From NCBI GenBank assembly GCA_028283725.1, contig JAPWKC010000004.1, positions 1,426,001 through 1,490,000 on the forward strand: a stretch of 64,000 nt of DNA, given 5' to 3'. Shown one piece after another: positions 40,301 through 47,143 of this stretch. The notes below the pieces were generated by a model. The model saw only the letters and a list, made by a program, of their open reading frames with translations. It made no database searches and had not been told where the DNA came from. A program made the position numbers and the translations under genes. The first letter of the stretch is position 1, and every line of letters starts with the position of its first letter. The stretch comes from Neorhizobium sp. GTDB lineage: Bacteria > Pseudomonadota > Alphaproteobacteria > Rhizobiales > Rhizobiaceae.

Positions 40301-41337
40301 AGGCTGCCGCAACCCTGCAGGCGCCGGCGGCCAATCCGTCCGCGACCGAACCGGCAAGACCGCTTCAGCCGCTCGCCGGTTCCCCGGAAGAGGCGCGCGA
40401 TGCGGCACCGGCCGCCCAGAGCGCACAGGCTCCGCTCCTTGCAGCTCAACCTGCTCCTACCGTCGCAGCTGCGCCGATCAGCGTTCCCGATGGCATACAG
40501 CCGCCATCGCTCGCCGATGCGGCACGCGATGGCGACGCCAATGCGCTGTTTGAAGTCGGCACCCGCTTCACCGATGGCCGTGGCGTCAAGCAGGATGCCG
40601 GCGAAGCTGCCAAGTGGTACAAGCTCGCCGCCGACCGTGGCCTTGCACCTGCCGAATACCGCTATGCCAACATGCTGGAAAAAGGCACGGGCGTTGCCCG
40701 CGACCTGCCGCAGGCCGTGACCTACTACCGGAAGGCCGCAGATGCCGGCAATGCCAGCGCCATGCACAACCTTGCCGTTCTCTATGCCTCCGGCGCTGCC
40801 GGTCAGGCGGACTATGCCTCTGCCGTCCAGTGGTTCACCCGCGCAGCCGACCACGGCGTGGCGGACAGCCAGTTCAACGTCGCAATCCTTTTTGCGCGCG
40901 GCACCGGCGTGAAGCAGGATCTGGAAGAATCCTACAAGTGGTTTGCGATCGCCGCCAATGGCGGCGACAAGGATGCCGCCCAGAAGCGTGACGAAGTCGC
41001 CCGCGCCATGCGCAAGGACCAGCTGGAAAGCGCCAAGGCCAAGGTTGATGCCTGGAAGGTCATGGTTCCGGATCCGAAGGCCAATTCGGTCAACATGCCC
41101 GACGACTGGGCTTCGGCCGCAAAGCCCGTCACCACCGGCTCGATCGACATGAGCAAGGCGATCCGCAATATTCAGGCGATCCTGAACAAGAACGGCTTCG
41201 ATACCGGCACGCCCGACGGCAAGCTTGGCGCCAAGACGGTCTCCGCCATCAAGTCCTTCCAGTCCTCCGTCGGCCAGGAGCCGACCGGCCGCATCAACGA
41301 TGCCCTGGTCAAGGAACTTCTGGCCCGCAACAAATAA
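37369..41337 (+). CDS. podJ: Polar organelle development protein PodJ homologue (coiled-coil, Sel1 and peptidoglycan-binding protein)
   Basis: 1322 residues. A basic start and disordered Pro-rich stretch (to about 160) precede long coiled coils (about 170-680). A linker follows, then a single transmembrane helix (ILMAVGAVLLVLMAMPLV, about 911-930). The periplasmic part has an Ala/Pro/Gln linker, four Sel1-type repeats (about 1055-1210, e.g. ALFEVGTRFTDGRGVKQDAG) and a C-terminal peptidoglycan-binding domain (about 1260-1320). This layout matches Caulobacter PodJ and the Agrobacterium homologue, which organises the new or old cell pole. Cytoplasmic coiled coils would recruit polar partners while the periplasmic end binds the wall. 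Confidence 0.85.
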   Translation: MNGSRPTPSRHSDRSSLDALNRTIEGLEARIEGLITGATRERQPASPSPTADIVPAARPVDPLAEIRERQRALSEARRSRPAAAEARYEAPAPLTPPQNHRQPIERRVSANAPRPFDATENLSRYAAEGQRAPRQPVQQRPSAPGQPALNQAVQARYERAVEEPSLPLRTHDASMREIAEALVSLRQDLKNDIADGVSREISALKSEIRSIRTIAEDQRFTDELRGDFNRLTDSISQLGPIGARDAMDLKTELDELRAVMAGLAREESVQRMENRWEGLEARMHDLDSADLREDVVQLAYRIDDIKGQLGTMSDNPVIRALEQKLMTVATAMEQLGSRMQPTDAMLTDQFAALDDRLDEISRAIAVGSRAASDQSFLQRLEGRIGALADQIDVMNHAAAEQADPNDGLSLRIETLTGRITELADEQAAMRLEERLDQLSAMLLENQRPQEQDELSSYLSDISRKIDNLEHGSVNEALAERLDYLARRIDEIDSHPAQPPVHDEQAFGRIETRLSDIAARLDEASSSPRSDDGALRSLEDQIAHLSTLISQPSSSVAFPAGFEDRMASIESYMSTNDEYIIEAARQAAEAVIDAYSRNAAPGAPMPASDMAALSALADDLRHLEDLARSSDERTHHTFEALHGTLVQIADRLDQLEDRFVAPPELAYAAPVAASAPAAVKPVVAQPRRQPAAADALSQDVARALMSVEFDRDEEDEVITKGEAARAKLGRDVAAQMAADMGSPHVSSVAQQIDNGTDVEPIVPPASAKQIKPDAAAKTGLLQGLTRRFRSSTKSDETAKPARALVEPTPSIDPTDVLPVEHQNDLIEPGAGAPDVKKILERVRASQAAGDFGGERGAASERADYIAAARRAAKAAAQETDPLQGGPAKNLRKAAKPAVAKAEGGSMLSRHRRPILMAVGAVLLVLMAMPLVKTLTGGDAPAPAPAAIQAPVAQPQAAAPAQQTSIQAPAASASSAANEQAAATLQAPAANPSATEPARPLQPLAGSPEEARDAAPAAQSAQAPLLAAQPAPTVAAAPISVPDGIQPPSLADAARDGDANALFEVGTRFTDGRGVKQDAGEAAKWYKLAADRGLAPAEYRYANMLEKGTGVARDLPQAVTYYRKAADAGNASAMHNLAVLYASGAAGQADYASAVQWFTRAADHGVADSQFNVAILFARGTGVKQDLEESYKWFAIAANGGDKDAAQKRDEVARAMRKDQLESAKAKVDAWKVMVPDPKANSVNMPDDWASAAKPVTTGSIDMSKAIRNIQAILNKNGFDTGTPDGKLGAKTVSAIKSFQSSVGQEPTGRINDALVKELLARNK

Positions 41338-41380
41338 GCGGACCAGGCATTTTCAAGAGATATATCCAGACCGGTTACAG

Positions 41381-41420
41381 AATAAGGCCCGAAAATCGCT
41401 TCCGATTTTCGGGCCTTATT
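41381..41420. terminator. Perfect bidirectional terminator between podJ and the small secreted protein gene
   Basis: Perfect 17-base arms (AATAAGGCCCGAAAATC / GATTTTCGGGCCTTATT) with a 6-base loop. T-rich ends occur on both strands, and the two flanking genes converge on it, so it can end both transcripts. Confidence 0.85.
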
Positions 41421-41480
41421 CGTCGGTTCAAGAAGATGGAGCGCCATTCGTCCGCTCGGACGCAAAGCGCTCTGGGCCGA

Positions 41481-41843
41481 TCAGTTGAGACGGCGGCAGC
41501 TCGGGTCGTTGGAAAGAACCAGCTGCGTGCGCTCGCCACGACGGCCGATGCCGACGACGACGACGCGACGCGGGCTCATGTCGGCGATGCGCGCACGGCG
41601 AACGCCGTAACGATCGGCCACATCAAGCGCACGATCGGGGCTGCAGCCACGCATGCGCGGCGGGCCACGACGGTCGTCCCAGCGCGGCGGCGGGCCGCGG
41701 CGATCATCGTCGTAACGCGGCGGGCCGCGGCCGTCATCGATGCGCAGTTCAATCCCCTGCGCATTGGCTGCCGGAACCTCGACCGCGATGGTCGAGAGCA
41801 GGGTTGCGGCGGCCATTGCCACCATCGCTATTATTTTTTTCAT
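41481..41843 (-). CDS. Small secreted protein with RGPP repeats, unknown function
   Basis: 120 residues from the ATG at 41843, giving a Sec signal peptide (MKKIIAMVAMAAATLLSTIA, cleavage near ANA-QG). Upstream in-frame codons lack this. The middle has three RGPP units rich in Arg, Asp and Pro (RGPPRYDDD, RRGPPPRWDD, RRGPPRMRG), probably disordered. The C-terminal third is a conserved-looking domain (CSPDRALDVADRYGVRRARI ... SNDPSCRRLN) with two Cys that could form a disulfide in the periplasm. I recognise no function; similar short exported proteins occur in other rhizobia. Confidence 0.7.
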   Translation of the reverse strand: MKKIIAMVAMAAATLLSTIAVEVPAANAQGIELRIDDGRGPPRYDDDRRGPPPRWDDRRGPPRMRGCSPDRALDVADRYGVRRARIADMSPRRVVVVGIGRRGERTQLVLSNDPSCRRLN

Positions 41844-42138
41844 GTCATTTCCTCCCTGCCGCACCATGCGGCCGTTGAGCTGGAACCGTGTTGAATTAGT
41901 GAAGCATTGGCAAAACGGCAATGCGCCGCCGCCACGTTGTCATTAAATCAATAAAATTGACGTCCTATGTCGCAAACACGCGGCGATTCACCCTCGTTGC
42001 AGCGCAAGAGGACGTCGGGCCTTCAGGCCTTGTTCATCTGCCCTGTGGGACCAATTCAATTCCTGTCCCGCAGCGCACCGTGTTCAAGGTTTAGGCGGCC
42101 AGCGTGCTTGACGTTCACCGGCTTTCCGAGGTCCATCC
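41844..42138. other. Intergenic region between the small secreted protein and the TauE/SafE gene
   Basis: About 295 bases between two divergent starts. No gene is convincing. It should hold both promoters, but I found no clear boxes. Confidence 0.4.
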
Positions 42139-43065
42139 TTGACTGTCTACCTGCCCATCGCTGAACTGTCGGTGAACATTTTCATCATTCTCGGCATGGG
42201 CGCGGCCGTGGGCTTCCTGTCGGGCATGTTCGGCGTCGGTGGCGGGTTTCTGATCACGCCGCTCCTGATCTTCTACAACATACCGCCCGTGGTGGCCGTC
42301 GCCACCGGTGCCAACCAGGTGGTTGCCTCGTCGATCTCCGGCGCGATTACGCATTTCCGGCGTGGCACGCTCGACATGAAGCTCGGCACGGTGCTTCTGG
42401 TGGGCGGTCTTGCGGGGGCTACGGCCGGTGTCTGGGTGTTTTCGTGGCTTCGGCGCCTCGGCCAGCTCGATCTCTTCATCTCGCTTCTCTATGTCGTGCT
42501 GCTCAGCACGATCGGTGCATTGATGCTGCAGGAAAGCCTGCGGGCGATGCGCCGCGCGAAAAACGCCACGACCGTGCCTTTGAGGCGCCCCGGCCAGCAT
42601 AACTGGATCCATCGCCTGCCGTTGAAGATGCGATTCAAGAAATCGAAGATCTATCTCAGCGCCATTCCGGTCGTCGCGCTCGGCTTTGCCATCGGGGTGC
42701 TGACCTCGATCATGGGCGTCGGCGGCGGCTTCATCATGGTGCCGGCGATGATCTATCTCCTGCGCATCCCGACGAATGTCGTCGTCGGCACCTCGCTGTT
42801 CCAGATCATCTTCGTCACCGCCTATACGACGATGGTGCAGGCAGCGACCAACTATTCCGTCGATATCGTGCTTGCCACGCTTCTCATGGTGGCCGGCGTG
42901 ATCGGCGCACAATACGGCGTGCGCGTCGGCCAGAAGCTGCGCGGCGAACAGCTGCGGGCGCTGCTTGCGCTGCTCGTGCTTGCCGTCGGTATCCGACTGG
43001 CTGTCGGGCTGGTGATGACGCCCGATGACGTTTATTCCGTTGCCGTCGGAGGGCTGTCCTACTGA
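42139..43065 (+). CDS. TauE/SafE family sulfite/anion exporter (TSUP)
   Basis: 308 residues with about eight transmembrane helices in two repeats. Each repeat has the family motif (GFLSGMFGVGGGFLITPLL near residue 25 and GVLTSIMGVGGGFIMVPAM near 195). TSUP proteins export organosulfur compounds, sulfite or other small anions; the substrate here is unknown. The start is TTG at 42139, as no ATG or GTG precedes the first helix suitably. Its stop overlaps the next start (TGATG), so the two are translationally coupled. Confidence 0.88.
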   Translation: MTVYLPIAELSVNIFIILGMGAAVGFLSGMFGVGGGFLITPLLIFYNIPPVVAVATGANQVVASSISGAITHFRRGTLDMKLGTVLLVGGLAGATAGVWVFSWLRRLGQLDLFISLLYVVLLSTIGALMLQESLRAMRRAKNATTVPLRRPGQHNWIHRLPLKMRFKKSKIYLSAIPVVALGFAIGVLTSIMGVGGGFIMVPAMIYLLRIPTNVVVGTSLFQIIFVTAYTTMVQAATNYSVDIVLATLLMVAGVIGAQYGVRVGQKLRGEQLRALLALLVLAVGIRLAVGLVMTPDDVYSVAVGGLSY

Positions 43066-43871
43066 TGCGCCGGCTCATCGCTCCTCTCGCCGTCCTGATC
43101 GTCGCCGCACTCGCCTTGCCGGCGGCCGCGCAATCGATCCTCACCCAGCCGACGACGGTGAAGGAGGGGCTGGAAATTGGCGCCTCGACCAGCGAAATCG
43201 CCATTACCTCGGATTTCCGCGGCGCCGACCTCACCATTTTCGGGGCGCTTACCAATACCGACGAATTGCTGCTCGCCATCGGCCAGTATGACGTGGTCGT
43301 GACGCTGGAAGGGCCGCGCGACTACCAGACGGTGCGCAAGAAGGAGCGGGTGTTCGGCATCTGGATGAACACCCAGGCGATGACATTCGAACAGGTGCCG
43401 GAAAGCTACGCGATCTCCAGCACCCGCCAGCTGGACAATCCGGACGACCTCACCGGCAATTTCGACGATGCCGGCGTCGGTATCGAGCACCTGCCGCTCA
43501 ATCCGGTGGGCTACATCCCGAATTCCGGCACGATCGTGGAATTCCGCGAGGCCTATCGACGTCTGAAACTGGCAAACGGGCTCTACCAGCGCGACAGAAC
43601 CGGCGTGCGCTTCGTGTCGTCCAGCCTGTTTCGCGCCTCGCTGCGCCTGCCGGCCAACATTCCCGACGGTATGCACATGGTGCGCGCCTATCTGTTCAAG
43701 AGCGGCGAGCTTATCTCGCAGAAGGAAATGCCGCTGCGGGTGGTCAAGACCGGTATCGAGCAGTCGATCACCGACGCGGCACATGACGAGCCGATCGCTT
43801 ACGGCCTGATCTGCGTGCTCATCGCCGTCGTGACCGGCTGGGGTGCCAGCGTGATGTTCCGGAAAGATTGA
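43065..43871 (+). CDS. TIGR02186 family membrane-anchored periplasmic protein
   Basis: 268 residues. A signal peptide (LIAPLAVLIVAALALPAAAQS), a periplasmic beta-rich domain (TSEIAITSDFRGADLTIFG, then VVVTLEGPRDYQTVRKKERVFGIWMN), and one C-terminal transmembrane helix (YGLICVLIAVVTGWGASVMF). This is the alphaproteobacterial TIGR02186 family, usually found beside TauE/SafE exporters, suggesting a partner subunit. Coupled to the exporter by overlapping stop and start. Biochemical role unknown. Confidence 0.88.
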   Translation: MRRLIAPLAVLIVAALALPAAAQSILTQPTTVKEGLEIGASTSEIAITSDFRGADLTIFGALTNTDELLLAIGQYDVVVTLEGPRDYQTVRKKERVFGIWMNTQAMTFEQVPESYAISSTRQLDNPDDLTGNFDDAGVGIEHLPLNPVGYIPNSGTIVEFREAYRRLKLANGLYQRDRTGVRFVSSSLFRASLRLPANIPDGMHMVRAYLFKSGELISQKEMPLRVVKTGIEQSITDAAHDEPIAYGLICVLIAVVTGWGASVMFRKD

Positions 43872-43875
43872 CCCG

Positions 43876-43989
43876 ATGAGCAAACCCGCAGGATCGCCGA
43901 TATCGACGATAGGAGGAAACTTGCCGGCGGTCGATCCGTTGCCTACTGTCCGCTTCGCCCTACCTGACCTCGCATCGCCCCACCAGTAA
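43876..43989 (+). CDS. Possible 37-residue small ORF with internal strong SD
   Basis: ATG at 43876, 4 bp after the TIGR02186 stop, encodes a short Pro-rich peptide (MSKPAGSPIST...DLASPHQ). An in-frame TTG at 43921 is preceded by the near-perfect SD AGGAGGAAAC, so a 22-residue product could be the real one. It ends 9 bp before the ClC start, so may serve translational coupling to ClC. It may also not be a gene. Confidence 0.2.
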   Translation: MSKPAGSPISTIGGNLPAVDPLPTVRFALPDLASPHQ

Positions 43990-43998
43990 GCCTGACGC

Positions 43999-45789
43999 AT
44001 GTTCAAACCCCTTCCAGATGTCCGCCGCCTCGCCTATTTTCTCAGGAGACCGGGAGAGCTGCGCGTCGTCATCCGGCGAACGGAATACGGCCTGATCCTG
44101 CTTTCAGCTGTGGTCGGCGTTCTGGCCGGGCTGTCGGTGGCGTTGATGAGCGAGATTTCGTCGAAGATGCATCAGCTCATCTTCGGGATATTCGACGGCG
44201 AGCGGCTTTCGTCAGGGGATGTGGACGGGATCAAGATCCTGATCGCGCCGATCGCCGGCGGCATTCTTCTCGGCATCCTGTTCCTCATCCTTCGAACATG
44301 GCGCAAGAAGCCGATGATCGACCCGATCGAGGCGAATGCACTGCATGGCGGCCGGCTGTCGCTGACCGACAGCGCGCTGGTGGCGGTGCAGAACCTCATC
44401 TCCAACGGGTTCGGCGCCTCGGTGGGGCTCGAGGCCGGCTTTACCCAGTTGTCATCCGGACTTGCGTCCCGCGTCGGGCTCCTGATGCAATTGCGTCGCG
44501 CCGACATGCGCATTCTCGTCGGCTGCGGGGCGGCCGGCGCGATCGCGGCCGCATTCAACGCGCCGCTCACCGGCGCCTTCTACGCCTTCGAGCTGATCAT
44601 CGGCACCTATACGATCCTCAGCCTTGCGCCCGTCGTCGTGTCGGCGCTCGTTGCGACGGTCGTGACGCGGCTTTTCTTCGGCGACAGCTTCGTCATCGAT
44701 ATCGGCGAGTTCGGCCGGACAATGCCGACGGATTATCTGCCCGCCGTGGTGCTCGGGGTTTTCTGTTCGATCGGCGGCATTCTGATCATGCAGGGCGTTT
44801 CCTTCATCGAGGAGATAGCGCGCAAAAGCTCGATTTCGCCTGCGATGCGTCCCGCGATCGGCGGGGTTGCCGTCGGGCTCATCGCACTTGTCGATCACCG
44901 GGTGCTTTCGGCCGGCCATGGCGCCCTGCATGACAGTCTCGATATCGAGATGACGGTGCCGGCGCTGCTTGCGATCCTGGCGCTGAAATCGGTGGCAACG
45001 GCCATCTCGATCGGCTCCGGCTTCCGCGGCGGCCTGTTCTTCGCCTCGCTTTTCCTCGGCGCGCTGCTCGGCAAGCTGTTTGCCTATGCGGCGCCCTTCA
45101 TCTTCGCCCATGCGACGGTCACGCCGGTCGTGTATGCCGTCGTCGGCATGAGCGCGCTTGCGGTCGCCGTGATCGGGGGGCCGCTGACCATGACCTTTCT
45201 GGCACTGGAAGTGACCGGCGATTTTCCGATCACCGTGCTGGCGCTGGCGGCCGTCATCACCTCGTCCGTCGTGGTTCGCACGACCTTCGGCTATTCGTTC
45301 GCAACATGGCGCTTTCACCTGCGCGGCGAGAGCATCCGCAGCGCCCACGATGTCGGCTGGATCCGCAACCTGATCGTCCAGCGGATGATGCGCGCCGACG
45401 TGAAGACCGCCGTCATCGACACGCCGCTCGAGAAATTCCGCAAGGATTTTCCACTCGGCGCCACGCAACGGGTGATCCTCACCGACGAAGCAGGCAAATA
45501 TGCCGGCATCGTGCTGCTGCCTGAGGTCTACAGCGCCTCGCAGCCGCAGGAAGACGAAGAGCCGCTGACGCTTGCAAGCTTCGCCCGCTACAGGAACGAC
45601 GTGCTGCTCGGGACGATGAACGCGAAACAGGCGGCGCAGATGTTCGACCGGCTGGAGGCCGAAGCGCTCGCGGTCGTCAACAACCAGATCGAGCGGCGCG
45701 TCATCGGGCTTCTCACGGAAAGCCACACGCTGAGGCGATATTCGGAAGAACTGGACCGCAGACGCCGCGAAGAATCCGGCGAGATCTAG
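43999..45789 (+). CDS. ClC-family chloride channel/transporter with CBS domains
   Basis: 596 residues. About ten membrane helices (to about 430) form the ClC fold, then a C-terminal CBS pair (about 465-585). The gating-Glu segment reads NGFGASVGLEAGFTQ where canonical members have GREGP, so the Glu is kept but Arg and Pro are not. The usual GSGIP anion loop appears as MIDPIEANALHGG, and GxFxP as GFRGGLFFA. It is a divergent ClC lineage; transport of chloride or another anion is not settled by sequence. Follows the TauE/TIGR02186 pair with only the small ORF between. Confidence 0.85.
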   Translation: MFKPLPDVRRLAYFLRRPGELRVVIRRTEYGLILLSAVVGVLAGLSVALMSEISSKMHQLIFGIFDGERLSSGDVDGIKILIAPIAGGILLGILFLILRTWRKKPMIDPIEANALHGGRLSLTDSALVAVQNLISNGFGASVGLEAGFTQLSSGLASRVGLLMQLRRADMRILVGCGAAGAIAAAFNAPLTGAFYAFELIIGTYTILSLAPVVVSALVATVVTRLFFGDSFVIDIGEFGRTMPTDYLPAVVLGVFCSIGGILIMQGVSFIEEIARKSSISPAMRPAIGGVAVGLIALVDHRVLSAGHGALHDSLDIEMTVPALLAILALKSVATAISIGSGFRGGLFFASLFLGALLGKLFAYAAPFIFAHATVTPVVYAVVGMSALAVAVIGGPLTMTFLALEVTGDFPITVLALAAVITSSVVVRTTFGYSFATWRFHLRGESIRSAHDVGWIRNLIVQRMMRADVKTAVIDTPLEKFRKDFPLGATQRVILTDEAGKYAGIVLLPEVYSASQPQEDEEPLTLASFARYRNDVLLGTMNAKQAAQMFDRLEAEALAVVNNQIERRVIGLLTESHTLRRYSEELDRRRREESGEI

Positions 45790-45875
45790 AGCCGGCCATT
45801 GCCGGACTTGACCATGATCAATGCCGCCCTGAACGGGTGATGACAGTCTTGCTCCCGTTAAAAGCGGAGCGTGTC

Positions 45876-46313
45876 ATGTTCAAGCATATTCTCATTCCGA
45901 CGGACGGATCGGCAATTGCCACCGCCGCCCTGGAAAAGGCATTGGATTTTGCCCGCGATATCGGCGCCAAGGTCACCGTCATCAGCGTCATCCAGCCATT
46001 GGAAGCCTTCGTGATCGGAACGGTCGGCACGCGGATGGGCTATGACGAATATGAGCGAGCGGTGACGACCGCCAAGGATGCCACGCTGAATGCGCTCCTT
46101 GCTGCCGAACGCCGACGGATGAACAGCTGCAAGATGATCAAGGCGGAAGCCGCCGAACCGGCCGATGCGATCGTTGCTGCGGCAAAAGCTGCCGGATGCG
46201 ATCTGATCGCCATGGGTTCGCACGGGCGCTCGGGGCTCAAAGCCCTGGTTTTGGGCAGCGTGACGATGAAGGTGATGGCGCATTCCACCATTCCGGTGCT
46301 CGTCTACCGGTAA
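45876..46313 (+). CDS. Universal stress protein (UspA family)
   Basis: 145 residues from the ATG at 45876 (MFKHILIPTDGSAIA), with a GCGGAGC SD. The N-terminal HILIPTDGS and C-terminal MGSHGRSGLKALVLGSVTMK form the ATP-binding G2xG9xGS-type motif, so it likely binds ATP. A single-domain cytoplasmic Usp. Separate from ClC by 86 bp and convergent with pdeM. Confidence 0.9.
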   Translation: MFKHILIPTDGSAIATAALEKALDFARDIGAKVTVISVIQPLEAFVIGTVGTRMGYDEYERAVTTAKDATLNALLAAERRRMNSCKMIKAEAAEPADAIVAAAKAAGCDLIAMGSHGRSGLKALVLGSVTMKVMAHSTIPVLVYR

Positions 46314-46338
46314 GATCTCGTTGCGCTGACGGCCGCAG

Positions 46339-47082
46339 TCAGCCGATCAGGCTGAGATAGCGGACGGAATAGATGCGCTCGCGACCGAGCAGATGGGCGA
46401 CCAGCCGATCGCGATCGAAAAGGCCGTGCATGGCCTTGTGGCCCAAATCGAGACCACCGGCCAGAACGCCGAACGCCGGCATGACGAGACGCTGGCCATC
46501 CGTTGCAAAACACGCCCGGCGGACCGATTTTTCCCGCCGCCGCACGGTTGCCGCCGGATGAAGATGGCCGGCAATCTCGCCGCGAATGCCCGATCCGACG
46601 AGGCCCGCGCGCGGTTCGTGGCGGAAGACGAGGCCACCATGGTCCAGTTCGTCGGCGCAGCTTCCGGGCAGATCGACAGTCCCGTCAGGATCATGATTGC
46701 CGTTGATCCAGATCCATTCGCGTCCGCGTGCCATGTCACCGATCAGACCCCGCAGATCCGCGGAAAGATGTTGCGACCCTTTGCGATCATGAAAATTGTC
46801 GCCGAGCGAAATGACACAGAAAGGATCGTAGCGGGCGATCATCGCCGACAGGATTTTCAAGGTCGCGATCGTGTCATAGGGCGGCAGCATCATGCCGCGC
46901 CGGGCAAAGGCCGAACCCTTTTCCAGATGCAGGTCCGAGACCACGAGGACACGGGTATCCGGCAGATAGAGGCCGCCCAGCGGATCGCATATTGCAGCAA
47001 TGCCGTTGACGGAAATCTCCTGCGTGCCCGCGGCCGGGCCTGACATCTGGGCTGTGCGGGCGGCAAGCCCGAGGCGATGCAT
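46339..47082 (-). CDS. pdeM: Ligase-associated DNA damage response metallophosphoesterase PdeM
   Basis: About 247 residues from the ATG at 47082 (MHRLGLAARTAQ); a TTG at 47100 is an alternative. Metallophosphoesterase motifs are in order: VVSDLHLEKG, SLGDNFHDRKG, INGNHDPDG and AGHLHPAA. PdeM is a phosphodiesterase named for its link to a DNA ligase, Lhr helicase and exonuclease repair set. It starts about 60 bp after lhr ends on the same strand. No ligase is encoded nearby in this window. Confidence 0.88.
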   Translation of the reverse strand: MHRLGLAARTAQMSGPAAGTQEISVNGIAAICDPLGGLYLPDTRVLVVSDLHLEKGSAFARRGMMLPPYDTIATLKILSAMIARYDPFCVISLGDNFHDRKGSQHLSADLRGLIGDMARGREWIWINGNHDPDGTVDLPGSCADELDHGGLVFRHEPRAGLVGSGIRGEIAGHLHPAATVRRREKSVRRACFATDGQRLVMPAFGVLAGGLDLGHKAMHGLFDRDRLVAHLLGRERIYSVRYLSLIG

Positions 47083-47143
47083 CACGTCGTTTCTTTCCAA
47101 TTCTCCGCATGGAAGACGCGGATCTTACGGCCTGTCTTTCGAC

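Noticed and set aside
39025..40854. A 609-codon minus-strand frame opposite podJ
   Set aside because: Antisense of the Ala/Pro-rich and coiled-coil podJ region; Gly/Arg-rich and without any domain.
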